From: Anaerolineae bacterium
Lineage (GTDB): Bacteria; Chloroflexota; Anaerolineae; Fen-1058
NCBI GenBank assembly: GCA_003154115.1
Contig: PMCF01000354.1
Span: 1 to 45,701 of the forward strand
Direction of reading: 5' to 3'
DNA length: 45,701 bases
Of this stretch, positions 7,138 through 15,635 are shown one piece after another (the stretch's first letter is position 1; each line of letters opens with the position of its first letter). The position numbers and the translations under genes were made by a program. The notes beneath the pieces were generated by a model that was given only the letters and a program-made list of their open reading frames with translations, did not search any database and was not told the origin of the DNA.

Positions 7138-8079
7138 ATGTCTGAACTGCACGTCGTGACCGGAGCGTTTGGCTACTCGGGCAAATACATTACCACGCGC
7201 CTGCTTGAAGCGGGAGTACGCGTCCGCACGTTGACCAATTCAACGCAACGCGCCAATCCTTTCGGCGACCAAGTCGAAGCACGGCCCTTCAACTTCGATC
7301 ATCAAGCCGCGCTAGTCGAATCGCTGCGTGGGGCAACGGTGTTATACAACACCTATTGGATTCGCTTCAACACCAAAGAACCGGGCTTTCAGCATTCGGT
7401 GGCGGTGGAGAATACGTTGAAGTTATTTGCGGCGGCCAAGCAGGCGGGCGTGCCGCGCGTCGTTCACACCAGCATCACCAACCCGTCAGAAGATTCGCCG
7501 CTGGAATACTTCAAGGGCAAAGCGGTGCTCGAACGCGCGTTGAAAGAATCCGGCCTGTCGTATGCCATCCTGCGCCCCAACGTCCTCTTCGGTCACGAAG
7601 ACATCTTGATCAACAACATCGCGTGGACGCTGCGCAAACTGCCGGTATTCGGCGTCTTCGGCGACGGGCAATATCGCTTGCAACCCATGCACGTAGACGA
7701 CTTCGCGGCATTGGCTGTGGAGCAAGGGAAGGATCGATCGAATCGTGTGATCGATGCGATCGGGCCGGAGACCTTCACTTATCGACGGTTGGTGGAAGAA
7801 ATCGGAAACATCATCGGGGTCAAACGTCCGATCGTGTCGGTGTCACCCTCGATCGGGTATGCCGTAGGCGCGGTGCTGGGAAAATTGGTGGGCGATGTGA
7901 TGATCACGCGCGATGAAGTGGAAGGCTTGATGGCTGATCTGCTGGTTACGTCATCGCCCCCCGCCGGATCAACTCGCCTCACCGATTGGGCGCGGAAACA
8001 TGCGGACACGCTGGGAAAACATTACGCGAGCGAATTAGCGCGACGTAAAAACCGGCAAGCGGCGTATGAGCAGCTGTAG
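7138..8079 (+). CDS. NAD(P)-binding NmrA-like / atypical SDR protein
   Basis: The 313-residue protein opens with a Rossmann fold whose glycine motif is TGAFGYSGK (8-16). Homologues of this type (NmrA-like, NDUFA9-like atypical SDRs) often lack the catalytic YxxxK, and the segment that could carry it here is EYFKGKAVLE. LRPNVLFG and the PMHVDDFA segment are typical of the extended substrate side. It may act as a redox sensor or as a dehydrogenase/epimerase on an unknown substrate. ACGAGG lies about 9 nt before the ATG. The gene converges with the ABC transporter operon; the two stops are separated by 78 nt holding an inverted-repeat element. Confidence 0.75.
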   Translation: MSELHVVTGAFGYSGKYITTRLLEAGVRVRTLTNSTQRANPFGDQVEARPFNFDHQAALVESLRGATVLYNTYWIRFNTKEPGFQHSVAVENTLKLFAAAKQAGVPRVVHTSITNPSEDSPLEYFKGKAVLERALKESGLSYAILRPNVLFGHEDILINNIAWTLRKLPVFGVFGDGQYRLQPMHVDDFAALAVEQGKDRSNRVIDAIGPETFTYRRLVEEIGNIIGVKRPIVSVSPSIGYAVGAVLGKLVGDVMITRDEVEGLMADLLVTSSPPAGSTRLTDWARKHADTLGKHYASELARRKNRQAAYEQL

Positions 8080-8089
8080 AAGCAAGTAC

Positions 8090-8150
8090 AGAAACCGGGT
8101 TTCTTCCTGTGGCACTGCATTACGCCAAGAACGGAGAAACCCGGTTTCTC
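8090..8150. repeat. Inverted-repeat element (AGAAACCGGGTTTCT type) between convergent genes
   Basis: Two near-perfect palindromes, AGAAACCGGGTTTCT (8090-8104) and GAGAAACCCGGTTTCTC (8134-8150), can each form a hairpin or pair with one another. The same layout recurs at 44813-44874 and, degenerate, at 6888-6942. Sitting between two convergent stops, it may act as a bidirectional terminator, though a clean U-run is missing. Confidence 0.75.
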
Positions 8151-8157
8151 GATCGAC

Positions 8158-9195
8158 TTATCTTGGCTGTCTGAGATGACACGCACACAGATGCCCGCCG
8201 CCTAGATCGATCAATGGCGGTTCCTCTTTGGAGCAAATATCGACCGCCACCGGGCAGCGCGGATGGAAACGGCAACCACTCGGTGGATTGAGCGGACTAG
8301 GCACATCGCCTTTCAGGATGACACGCTCACGCTTGATTTTTGGGTTGTGCACCGGAATGGCTGATAGCAAGGCCTGCGTGTAGGGATGCTGCGGATTGCG
8401 GTATAACTCTATCCGATCAGCCAGCTCCACCATCTTGCCCAGGTACATCACCGCCACCCGATCGCTGATATGCTCCACCACGCTCATATTGTGCGCGATA
8501 AAAATGTACGTCAGGCCAAACTCGCGCTGTAACTGCTTCAGCAAATTTAGCACCTGCGACTGAATCGACACGTCCAGCGCCGAGACGGGTTCATCACACA
8601 CCAGAAACTTGGGCTGCAGCACCAATGCGCGCGCGATGCCGATGCGCTGCCGCTGCCCGCCGGAGAATTCATGCGGATAGCGTTTGGCATGATAATCCTC
8701 CAACCCGACCTTGTGCATGATCGCCAGCACTTGCTTGTGCCGTTCGCGGCTGTTTCGAACTCCATGCACCAACAGCCCCTCGCCGATGCTGTCGCCCACG
8801 GGTGTGCGCGGATCGAGCGACGAAAACGGGTCTTGAAAGATGATCTGCATTTCGCGGCGCAGATTTTTTAGATCAGAGCCCTTGGCCTGCAAAATATCAT
8901 GCCCATCAAATTTGATCGAACCGCTGGTCGGATCGATCAAGCGTACCAGCATCCGACCGATGGTCGTCTTGCCGCAGCCCGATTCACCGACTAGGCCCAG
9001 CGTCTCGCCGCGCCGCACATTGAAGCTCACCCCTTCGACAGCCTTCACCTGGGCGATGGTGCGCTGCAAAACGCCGCCGCGCACCGGGAAATATTTCGTC
9101 AGGTCCTCAACCTCGATCAGGTTGTCAACCTCGTTATTTGTCAGCGACCACTCAAAATGGGTCGCATCGTCAGCCTGGCGTGAAGGGTCTTGCAT
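8158..9195 (-). CDS. dppF: Oligopeptide/dipeptide ABC transporter ATP-binding protein (OppF/DppF type)
   Basis: The 345-residue protein is one of two ATPases that energise the peptide importer at the cytoplasmic face. It shows the Walker [10 protein letters not shown] (70-78), the Q-loop [10 protein letters not shown] (120-129), the signature SGGQRQR (178-184) and Walker B FLVCDEP (198-204). The C-terminal oligopeptide-transporter extension [14 protein letters not shown] has clustered cysteines, as in OppD/OppF. It is the last gene of the operon; 16 nt separate it from the OppD-type gene. GAGGCG precedes the ATG. The substrate (peptide, sugar or nickel) cannot be told from the ATPase alone. 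Oligosaccharide uptake is also possible for this class. Confidence 0.92.
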   Translation of the reverse strand: MQDPSRQADDATHFEWSLTNNEVDNLIEVEDLTKYFPVRGGVLQRTIAQVKAVEGVSFNVRRGETLGLVGESGCGKTTIGRMLVRLIDPTSGSIKFDGHDILQAKGSDLKNLRREMQIIFQDPFSSLDPRTPVGDSIGEGLLVHGVRNSRERHKQVLAIMHKVGLEDYHAKRYPHEFSGGQRQRIGIARALVLQPKFLVCDEPVSALDVSIQSQVLNLLKQLQREFGLTYIFIAHNMSVVEHISDRVAVMYLGKMVELADRIELYRNPQHPYTQALLSAIPVHNPKIKRERVILKGDVPSPLNPPSGCRFHPRCPVAVDICSKEEPPLIDLGGGHLCACHLRQPR

Positions 9196-9211
9196 GCGTC
9201 ATTCGCCTCAA

Positions 9212-10231
9212 TCACTGATACAGCCAACACCGCGCCGTATGCTGCACCCCCACCGGCGTTAAGTCTGGCATGGTCTGTGTGCAAATCTCAAGATTGTTCG
9301 CCACGCGCGCCCGGCAGCGCGGCGCAAACCGGCAGCCGGCGGGCAAACCGATCAAGTTCGGGACGTTGCCGGGAATGACATCCAACTCGTCTTTAATCTC
9401 GCCCAGCACCGGAATCGATCCGATCAAGCCCTGCGTGTACGGATGCCTGGGCTCTCTGAATAATTCATCGGTCGCGGCTTCTTCGACGATCTGGCCCGCG
9501 TACATCACCGCAATCCGATTGGCCATCTCGGCCACCACGCCCAGATCGTGGGTGATCAGAATGATCGCGGCCTGATATTCCTTTTGCAGATTGCGCATCA
9601 AATCGAGGATTTGCGCCTGAATCGTCACGTCCAGCGCCGTCGTCGGCTCGTCGGCGATCAAGAGATCGGGCTTGCTGGCCAGCGCCATCGCGATCATCAC
9701 GCGTTGGGCCATGCCGCCCGACAGTTCGTGCGGATACGCCTTGACGCGGCGCTGCGGATCAGGAATACCCACTTGCTCCAACAATTCCACCGCGCGCGCC
9801 CAGCCTTGCTTCTTATTCATCCCTTGGTGAATTTGCAGCACTTCCGCAATTTGATCGCCCACCTTAAACACGGGGTTGAGCGACGACTGCGGCTGTTGAA
9901 AGATCATGGCGATACGGTCGCCGCGAATCTTGGTCATCTCGCTGGTGCTTAGATCAAGCAGGTTGCGGCCTTCAAACAAAACCTCGCCGCCGTCGATTTT
10001 GCCCGGTGCGCCGACCAGCCGCAGAATCGACAGCGAAGTGACGCTCTTGCCACAGCCCGATTCACCGACGAGGCCGAGCACTTCGCCGCGCTTGATATTA
10101 AAGCTGATCCCATCGACCGCTTTCACGACGCCATCGTGCGTGTAGAAACTGGTATGCAGATTGCGAATCTCCAGCAGGGTTTCGTTTTGATCGGCGGGTT
10201 GATCGTTAATTTTCCAGGAAAGTTGGGACAT
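9212..10231 (-). CDS. dppD: Oligopeptide/dipeptide ABC transporter ATP-binding protein (OppD/DppD type)
   Basis: The 339-residue partner ATPase has Walker [10 protein letters not shown], the Q-loop [11 protein letters not shown], the signature LSGGMAQRV and Walker [15 protein letters not shown]-terminal Cys-containing extension ([11 protein letters not shown]) follows, as in the family. The ATG at 10231 is chosen: it gives a normal N-terminus just before the nucleotide-binding domain and a 16-nt gap to the permease gene. A frame-open ATG at 10288 would overlap the permease gene and add 19 residues without family character. It pairs with the OppF-type subunit as a heterodimer. Confidence 0.92.
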   Translation of the reverse strand: MSQLSWKINDQPADQNETLLEIRNLHTSFYTHDGVVKAVDGISFNIKRGEVLGLVGESGCGKSVTSLSILRLVGAPGKIDGGEVLFEGRNLLDLSTSEMTKIRGDRIAMIFQQPQSSLNPVFKVGDQIAEVLQIHQGMNKKQGWARAVELLEQVGIPDPQRRVKAYPHELSGGMAQRVMIAMALASKPDLLIADEPTTALDVTIQAQILDLMRNLQKEYQAAIILITHDLGVVAEMANRIAVMYAGQIVEEAATDELFREPRHPYTQGLIGSIPVLGEIKDELDVIPGNVPNLIGLPAGCRFAPRCRARVANNLEICTQTMPDLTPVGVQHTARCWLYQ

Positions 10232-10247
10232 GGCCGTGATAAGTGAA

Positions 10248-11207
10248 TCAGCGATACAGGCGCGGATCAAGCGCGTCGCGCAGACCATCGCCGAGCAAGT
10301 TAAAGGCCAACACCGTGACCATGATCGCGAGGCCGGGGAAGATCAGCAGGTGCGGCGCGTTCAACACACTGCCGCGCTCGTCACCCAGCATCGAGCCCCA
10401 TTCGGGAAACGGCGGCTGTTGACCGAGACCCAGAAAGCCGAGTGCAGCCGCATCCAGGATGCCTGTGGCGATACCCAACGTGCCTTGCACAATCAACGGC
10501 GTCAGCGCATTCGGCAAAATGCGATGGAATAGCAAGCGCCCCGGCGAAACGCCGAGCGCCCGATCGGCAGATACGAAATCTTGCTCCTTGATCGACAGCA
10601 CGCTGGCGCGTACGATCCGGGCATAGGCCGGAATCGACACGAAGCCGATCGCAAACAGCGCCGGAATCAGCGGTGACAGATTGCCCTCCAGAATAACCGG
10701 ACGCAGGATGGCGACCAGCGAAATCGCGAGCAATAGACTTGGAAAGGCAAGCAGCACATCCATGAAACGCATGATGATGTTATCGAACCAACCGCCGGCA
10801 TAGCCCGACAATGCACCAATCAAAGTGCCCACGACGATCGCAAACGTCACCGTCGACAGACCAATAAACAGGGACACCTGTGTGCCATAGATCACGCGGC
10901 TCAACAAATCTCGGCCATTACTGTCTAGCCCGAACAGATACTCTGGCTGATCGGCCGCACAACCGAACAGATGAATACACGGTGGCGTGCGAACTTGTCC
11001 ATTTGGATCTTGAAACTCGATCGGATCGTGCGGCGCAATCAGCGGAGCAAAAATCGCCACAATCAGCAAGGCACCCAGGATGATCAGGCCGGCCTGTGCC
11101 GATCGGTTGCGCAGCAAGCGGCGGATGACATCGCGAAACAGACTGCTGGGGGCCTTGGGCCTGGCTTGAGTTGAAATGGGTAACACATCAGCGGTTTGCA
11201 TAAGCAT
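10248..11207 (-). CDS. dppC: Peptide ABC transporter permease (DppC/OppC type)
   Basis: The 319-residue protein has a cytoplasmic N-terminus containing the OppC_N segment FRDVIRRLLRNRSAQAG, six predicted membrane helices, and the EAA loop ALGVSPGRLLFHRILPNA that contacts the ATPases. A periplasmic loop between helices 1 and 2 ends with LFGLDSNGRDLLSRVIYG, typical of DppC. Its ATG overlaps the stop of the DppB gene by one base (TAATG), so translation is probably coupled. Confidence 0.92.
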   Translation of the reverse strand: MLMQTADVLPISTQARPKAPSSLFRDVIRRLLRNRSAQAGLIILGALLIVAIFAPLIAPHDPIEFQDPNGQVRTPPCIHLFGCAADQPEYLFGLDSNGRDLLSRVIYGTQVSLFIGLSTVTFAIVVGTLIGALSGYAGGWFDNIIMRFMDVLLAFPSLLLAISLVAILRPVILEGNLSPLIPALFAIGFVSIPAYARIVRASVLSIKEQDFVSADRALGVSPGRLLFHRILPNALTPLIVQGTLGIATGILDAAALGFLGLGQQPPFPEWGSMLGDERGSVLNAPHLLIFPGLAIMVTVLAFNLLGDGLRDALDPRLYR

Positions 11208-12292
11208 TAGCTCAGTCGCACGCGCGGATCGAGATACGCGTATGAAATATCAACCACCAGATTGACGAACACGAAGATCATCGCAATACTGAGGGTGAAC
11301 CCCTGAACGATGGGATAGTCACGTGAGAAGATCGAATCGACCAGGAAACTGCCGACACCCGGCAAACCGAACACCGTTTCGGTTAAGACTGCACCGCCCA
11401 GCAAACCGCCGAACTGCAAACCGATGATGGTGACCAGCGGCAGCATCGCATTGCGCATGGCATGTTTGAAAACGACCACCCGTTCGATCACGCCCTTGGC
11501 TCTCGCAGTCCGAATGTAGTCCAGCCCCATCACATCCAACAAATTCGAGCGAGTGATCCGAGCGATGATCGCTAGAGGAATGGTACCCAACGCGACTGAA
11601 GGCAGAATCAAGTGCTTAATCGCATCGCCCCACACCTTCCAGTTGCCCGTCAAAACCGCGTTAAGCGTCACCATATTGGATGCAAAAGTGATAACGCCTT
11701 TGCCAAAGCCCTGCAAATTCTGCAAATGCCAGGTTTGAGCTAGCGAGGGGAGACTAAGTCCGGCGGTCAGACGGCTGGAAGTCGGCAATTGCAGGGCAGT
11801 GCCCTTCAACGCAACGCCGAAAAGTGCCGCCAACATCAAGCCCAGCCAGAAAACTGGCATCGAGACGCCAATGTTTGCACCGACCATCGTAACCGTATCG
11901 ACCGCCGAATTATGGCGATAAGCTGAGATAATGCCAAGTGGAATGCCGAAGATTACGGCGAATAACATCGCCCCGATCGAGAGTTCCAACGTCATCGGCA
12001 ATCGTTCAAGCAGAATGTCGCCAACCGGACGACCATACTTGATCGAAGTGCCTAAATCGCCTTGAAGAAGATTGCCCGCATATCGGCCAAATTGCACAAT
12101 AATACTGTCGTTCAGGCCGTAGCGTTCTTTGAAAGCATCGCAAACTTTATCGGTCGCTTTCTCACCCAACATCGCGCGACACGGATCGCCGGGGATGGCA
12201 CGCACAAGGATGAAGGCCACGAAAACGATGCCAACCAGAACTGGAATAATGAGAAGCAAACGTCGCACTAAGAATTGAAGCATCACCGACAC
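11207..12292 (-). CDS. dppB: Peptide ABC transporter permease (DppB/OppB type)
   Basis: The 361-residue inner-membrane protein starts with the DppB motif FLVRRLLLIIPVLVGIVF and VRAIPGDPC, then LGEKATD and a long periplasmic loop. Its EAA loop is RTARAKGVIERVVVFKHAMR. It forms the translocation channel with the DppC-type protein. A stem-loop at 12327-12362 lies between it and the upstream lipoprotein gene. Confidence 0.92.
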   Translation of the reverse strand: MSVMLQFLVRRLLLIIPVLVGIVFVAFILVRAIPGDPCRAMLGEKATDKVCDAFKERYGLNDSIIVQFGRYAGNLLQGDLGTSIKYGRPVGDILLERLPMTLELSIGAMLFAVIFGIPLGIISAYRHNSAVDTVTMVGANIGVSMPVFWLGLMLAALFGVALKGTALQLPTSSRLTAGLSLPSLAQTWHLQNLQGFGKGVITFASNMVTLNAVLTGNWKVWGDAIKHLILPSVALGTIPLAIIARITRSNLLDVMGLDYIRTARAKGVIERVVVFKHAMRNAMLPLVTIIGLQFGGLLGGAVLTETVFGLPGVGSFLVDSIFSRDYPIVQGFTLSIAMIFVFVNLVVDISYAYLDPRVRLS

Positions 12293-12326
12293 CTTCCCCG
12301 CTGAACGAACAAGGCGAGGTTGATCA

Positions 12327-12362
12327 CGATGGATGGAGCGCTTAACCGCGCTCCATCCATCG
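12327..12362 (-). promoter_or_regulatory. Perfect 15-bp stem-loop between binding-protein and permease genes
   Basis: Arms 12327-12341 and 12348-12362 pair perfectly around the loop TTAACC. Neither side has a U-run, so it does not look like a full terminator. In binding-protein-dependent transport operons such hairpins commonly protect the 3' end of the upstream cistron or partially terminate, giving an excess of binding protein; that role is inferred here. Confidence 0.6.
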
Positions 12363-12419
12363 TACAGTTATCAGTAACTCAGATTCCTGATAGAAACCTA
12401 TCGGTCTTTTGCAACTGCC

Positions 12420-14192
12420 TTACTTCTTGGCGTTCAAGAAGGCGTTGAAAAACGCGGACCAGTAGGTGAAGTCGCCCGTGCGACCCACATGCAACGGATC
12501 GGCCGCATCCCACTGAGCGGAGTACGTCGCCACAACATCGTTTGCCGTAACGTCGGTGCCATCCGAGAACTTGGCCTTGCGCAAGGTGCAGGTCCACACG
12601 GTTAGATCTGTGTTAGGCGTGCAGCCGGTAGCGAGGCCGGGCACGACATCCGTGCCGCCGGGCTTATAGCCCATGAGTGGGTTGAAGACCAAATTGCAGA
12701 CGCGGAGCGATTCGCCATCGGTCTCATCGGCGCAGTACAGGCTGCCAGGTTCGCCATTCTGCACGAAGACCAATTGATCTTGGCCCGGAATGCTCATCTG
12801 GTTTAACGCCTCATTGCTTAACGGATCAGCCAAAGCGCCAGCCACGGTGGCTTTGTAAACCACACCGCTGCCACCATGCACCATTGGGATCATCGGCACA
12901 TGCTGCTTGACCAAGCCGTTAGCCTGAGCATACAGTTTGAGGCGTGCGGCCGGATCAGCCTCGGCTGCCGCCTTCGCGAGGAGTGCAGTCAGATCATCGA
13001 ACTTATTGCCGAACTGCGGACTGGCACCCTTGCCGAAGTGGTAATCAAGGAAGTCGGTTTGATCAGGATAGTCCGCGCCCCACCCCAGCATGTGCAGGGT
13101 CAGGTTACCCTTGGCTGCATTGTCGAGATACGTCGTCGATTCTTGCACATCGATCGTGACCTCAATGCCGAGGTTCTTCTTCAACTGCGACTGGATTTCG
13201 ACCGCGACTTTGCTGGGCGCAGGCAAATAGCCACGCACCACGTCACGATACGACAAAGTGGTCTTGAAGCCGTTGGGGAAGCCAGCCTTGGCTAAGAGAG
13301 CCTTGGCGGCAACCGGATCATACTTGTACCATGGATCGCCTTCGCAACCGCCCGGAATAGCACACGGCGTGAAGTAATCAGCCACGCTCGAACCGGCCGG
13401 GTAGTATTTATCAACGATGACCTGGCGATCGATGCCTTGCGCAATAGCCTGGCGCACCATCTCATTGTCAAACGGCGGCTTGGTATTGTTCATGCCCAGA
13501 TACATCACATTCAATGCCGGGCGGGGGTACAACTTCAGCGTCGGATCAGCCCCGATCGACTTGAAGTCATTCGGATCGGCATTGTCGATCGCATCGGCTT
13601 CACCGGACTTCAAACTGGTCAAGCGAGCTGCGGCTTCTTTGTTCCACTTGAAGATCACGGTCTTGGTCTTGGGTGCATCACCCCAGTAATTGGGATTGGC
13701 GACCAGCGTGATGTGATCACCCGGCACCCATTCCTGCACCATGTAAGGGCCAGTCCCGATTGGCTTCGTCAGCAAATCGGAACCCGTACCGCCGCCGCCC
13801 GTCTTCTGCAGATAGGCCGCCGACTGAATGTCCAACGTACCAAAGGCAATTTTCGATAAGAAGGCGACATCGGGATTGCAGAGCGTGAACTTGACGGTAC
13901 TAGCATCGGCCGCTTCGATCGACTTCATCGTGCCGCCATAGCTGCAATCCGGCGCAGCCTTCGTCAGCAAATTCGACTTCGGCGCTTCGGTAGCCTTGGG
14001 GGCCTCGGTTGCCGCAGGCGCTTGAGTCGGGGCAGGCGCCTGGGTTGGTGCGGGGGCTTGAGTTGGCGCGGGTGCCTTGGTCGGCGCGGGAGGCTGCGTA
14101 GGAACCGGCGTAGCCGCAGGCGCACAGGCAGATACCAACAACGCCAACACCATCAATACGGACAACAGTGACCACAACTTGCGAGTCAACAT
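12420..14192 (-). CDS. Circularly permuted SBP_bac_5 (DppA/OppA-type) substrate-binding lipoprotein
   Basis: The 590-residue protein has a lipoprotein signal with lipobox LVSAC (Cys23) and a long Pro/Thr/Ala-rich tether (about 29-72). The binding domain is out of order. Residues 83-470 correspond to the middle and end of a normal family-5 protein: STVKFTLCNPD, PIGTGPYMVQEWVPGD (144-159), PNYWG, then FDNEMVRQAIAQGIDR and YDPVAAKALLAKAGF. Residues 471-590 carry what is normally the mature N-terminus: QLVFVQNGEPGSLYC (473-487), ESLRVCNLVFNPLMGYKPG (494-512), then LRKAKFSDGTDVTANDVV (537-554). The frame is uninterrupted, and AGGAGGAG precedes the ATG. It heads the transport operon. Extra cysteines at 83, 105, 277, 283, 487, 499, 524 and 535 may form disulfides. 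The family call is firm; the permutation is read directly from motif order. Confidence 0.9.
   Translation of the reverse strand: MLTRKLWSLLSVLMVLALLVSACAPAATPVPTQPPAPTKAPAPTQAPAPTQAPAPTQAPAATEAPKATEAPKSNLLTKAAPDCSYGGTMKSIEAADASTVKFTLCNPDVAFLSKIAFGTLDIQSAAYLQKTGGGGTGSDLLTKPIGTGPYMVQEWVPGDHITLVANPNYWGDAPKTKTVIFKWNKEAAARLTSLKSGEADAIDNADPNDFKSIGADPTLKLYPRPALNVMYLGMNNTKPPFDNEMVRQAIAQGIDRQVIVDKYYPAGSSVADYFTPCAIPGGCEGDPWYKYDPVAAKALLAKAGFPNGFKTTLSYRDVVRGYLPAPSKVAVEIQSQLKKNLGIEVTIDVQESTTYLDNAAKGNLTLHMLGWGADYPDQTDFLDYHFGKGASPQFGNKFDDLTALLAKAAAEADPAARLKLYAQANGLVKQHVPMIPMVHGGSGVVYKATVAGALADPLSNEALNQMSIPGQDQLVFVQNGEPGSLYCADETDGESLRVCNLVFNPLMGYKPGGTDVVPGLATGCTPNTDLTVWTCTLRKAKFSDGTDVTANDVVATYSAQWDAADPLHVGRTGDFTYWSAFFNAFLNAKK
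13977..14108. repeat. Low-complexity tandem repeat encoding the lipoprotein tether
   Basis: The DNA encodes repeated PAPTQA and ATEAPK hexapeptide-like units (residues 29-72). It is a flexible surface tether typical of Gram-positive-style and Chloroflexota lipoproteins, and a likely site of length variation. Confidence 0.8.
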
Positions 14193-14339
14193 GGTTTTCT
14201 CCTCCTAAATTGTGTTGTGAAATAGCAGACACAGCGATTGAAACACAACGATCTATCAGCCGAAATATTGATCTGCAACCACCTCCCCTCATGAAGAACA
14301 ACCCAGCGGGTTGGCCGGCACCTGATCGAAACGGAACAA

Positions 14340-14693
14340 CTAAGCGGCCGCCACTTTCGCTAAGGCGACAGCCGCTTCAGTCGCGTGAGGAAAAATCCGA
14401 AACAAGTTGTTGAAGCCGATCATGTCGAAGACTTCGGTCACGCGCTCACTCATATCACACAGGGCTACATCTCCGCCGCCGGCTTGAGCTTGCCGCCGAG
14501 CGCGGAGTAAGGCCCGCAAGCCGCTGCTGGAAATGTAGGTGACTGCCGCCAGATCGATGACCAGCCGGACATGCCCGGCCGTGAGGTACTCGTCGATAAC
14601 CGCTTCGAGCGACGGAACTGTGACCGCATCCATGCGCCCCTGCGGTGCAATGCGATACACTTGATCAGGCAGTGCTTCCTGAATGATGTTCAC
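14340..14693 (-). CDS. STAS-domain anti-sigma factor antagonist
   Basis: The 117-residue product is a single STAS domain with VIDLAAVTYISSSGLRALL; one serine of ISSSGLR (54-60) is the likely phosphorylation site. A GTG at 14693 is chosen because the resulting N-terminus (MNI...) aligns with the paralogue at 15203-15535; a TTG at 14714 would add seven residues. It is the last gene of a three-gene partner-switching operon. Such proteins bind the partner kinase and release a sigma factor or other target. The 147 nt between this gene and the lipoprotein gene hold a weak hairpin (near 14306-14318) and the ribosome-binding site, with no clear promoter. Confidence 0.82.
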   Translation of the reverse strand: MNIIQEALPDQVYRIAPQGRMDAVTVPSLEAVIDEYLTAGHVRLVIDLAAVTYISSSGLRALLRARRQAQAGGGDVALCDMSERVTEVFDMIGFNNLFRIFPHATEAAVALAKVAAA

Positions 14694-14735
14694 GTCGTTT
14701 TCCCCGCATCCCAATAGAGGATAGGGCCAGTTAGT

Positions 14736-15173
14736 CTAGGCGGCCGACTGTTTGCTGCGCTTGGTCATGGTGAGTATGTTGCCCTGACCGGCCACCTGCT
14801 CAAAATGAACTTCGTCCATGAGTTTGCGCATGAAGTAAAGCCCCAGGCCGCCTTCGTTCAGATCGTCCAAATCGGCTGGTGGATCAACCTTCGGCAAGCC
14901 AACCACATCGGGATCGAAGGGGCGGCCTGAATCGTGAATCGTTATTTCCAAAGTGCCCGGCGCGGAACTGCGACAGGCCAGATCGATGTCGCCAGAACGA
15001 TCGGCATAGGCGTGCTCGATGATATTTGAACAGGCCTCGTCGACGGCCATCTCGACGTGGAAGACATCATCGTCCGTCAAGCCAGCTTCCCGCGCAGCCC
15101 GAGTGACGAACTCGGCAATCTGCGCCAGCTGCTCGAATTGACCCGGCACGGTCAAGCGCCGTGGCTGCCCCAT
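14736..15173 (-). CDS. RsbW-like HATPase anti-sigma regulatory kinase
   Basis: The 145-residue protein is a GHKL ATPase domain: N-box DEACSNIIEHAY (45-56), G1-like DSGRPFDP (81-88) and G2-like EGGLGLYFMRKLMDEV (107-122). This type phosphorylates STAS antagonists on serine and sequesters a partner protein when the antagonist is phosphorylated. It lies between two STAS genes, 29 nt after the first and 42 nt before the GTG of the second. No sigma factor gene or PP2C phosphatase is next to it, so the target and the phosphatase must be elsewhere. Confidence 0.87.
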   Translation of the reverse strand: MGQPRRLTVPGQFEQLAQIAEFVTRAAREAGLTDDDVFHVEMAVDEACSNIIEHAYADRSGDIDLACRSSAPGTLEITIHDSGRPFDPDVVGLPKVDPPADLDDLNEGGLGLYFMRKLMDEVHFEQVAGQGNILTMTKRSKQSAA

Positions 15174-15202
15174 GTGCCCAATCCTTTCACATCACAACAC
15201 TG

Positions 15203-15535
15203 TCAGAATGCGCCCACAGCCTCAACCACATCCGGGTAAATATCGAACACCGGCGCCAGCCCGGCGAGCTCAAGCACTTCTGTGACACGTGCCGATAGCT
15301 GCGCCAGACGCAGCGTTCCCCCGTTTTTCTTGGCTGCCTTTTGCATGGACACCAGCACGCGCAACCCTGCGCTGCTCATGTAGTCTACATCTTTCAAGTC
15401 AAGGACTAGCTGCTTGTGCTCAGAGTCGAACAGATCCTGCAATGCTTTTTGCAGGTCGGGCGCCGTCGCACTATCGACCCGCCCACTCACTACGACCACA
15501 CTTACATGCTTTAGTTCACGCGTCTCAATATTCAT
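15203..15535 (-). CDS. STAS-domain anti-sigma factor antagonist
   Basis: The 110-residue STAS protein has LVLDLKDVDYMSSAGLRVL with the candidate phosphoserine in MSSAGLR (53-59). The ATG is preceded by GGAGGT. It is the first gene of the STAS-HATPase-STAS operon and has its own promoter at 15591-15620. Its paralogue at 14340-14693 shares the N-terminal MNI start and the same overall length, pointing to duplication. Confidence 0.9.
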   Translation of the reverse strand: MNIETRELKHVSVVVVSGRVDSATAPDLQKALQDLFDSEHKQLVLDLKDVDYMSSAGLRVLVSMQKAAKKNGGTLRLAQLSARVTEVLELAGLAPVFDIYPDVVEAVGAF

Positions 15536-15590
15536 ATATGACCTCCGCGGTTAATGCAGTAGGATAAAGTTTGCAGCTGGTGTGGGCGAG

Positions 15591-15620
15591 ATTATACCAT
15601 CGCCAAGCGCAAAATGTAAC
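15591..15620 (-). promoter_or_regulatory. Promoter of the STAS/HATPase operon
   Basis: On the minus strand GTTACA (15620-15615), an 18-bp spacer and a consensus TATAAT (15596-15591) precede the first STAS gene by about 55 nt. It lies in the 100-nt gap after the O-antigen ligase-like gene, separating this operon from the polysaccharide cluster. Confidence 0.65.
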
Positions 15621-15635
15621 CCATCTCAACGTAAC

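Noticed and set aside
10229-10288. Longer start for the OppD-type ATPase (ATG at 10288)
   Set aside because: It would overlap the permease gene and add residues unrelated to the family; the ATG at 10231 gives a normal intergenic gap.
12420-14192. Reading the binding protein as two fused or frameshifted partial genes
   Set aside because: One uninterrupted frame contains each block of the family once, with no duplicated or missing part, so permutation is simpler.
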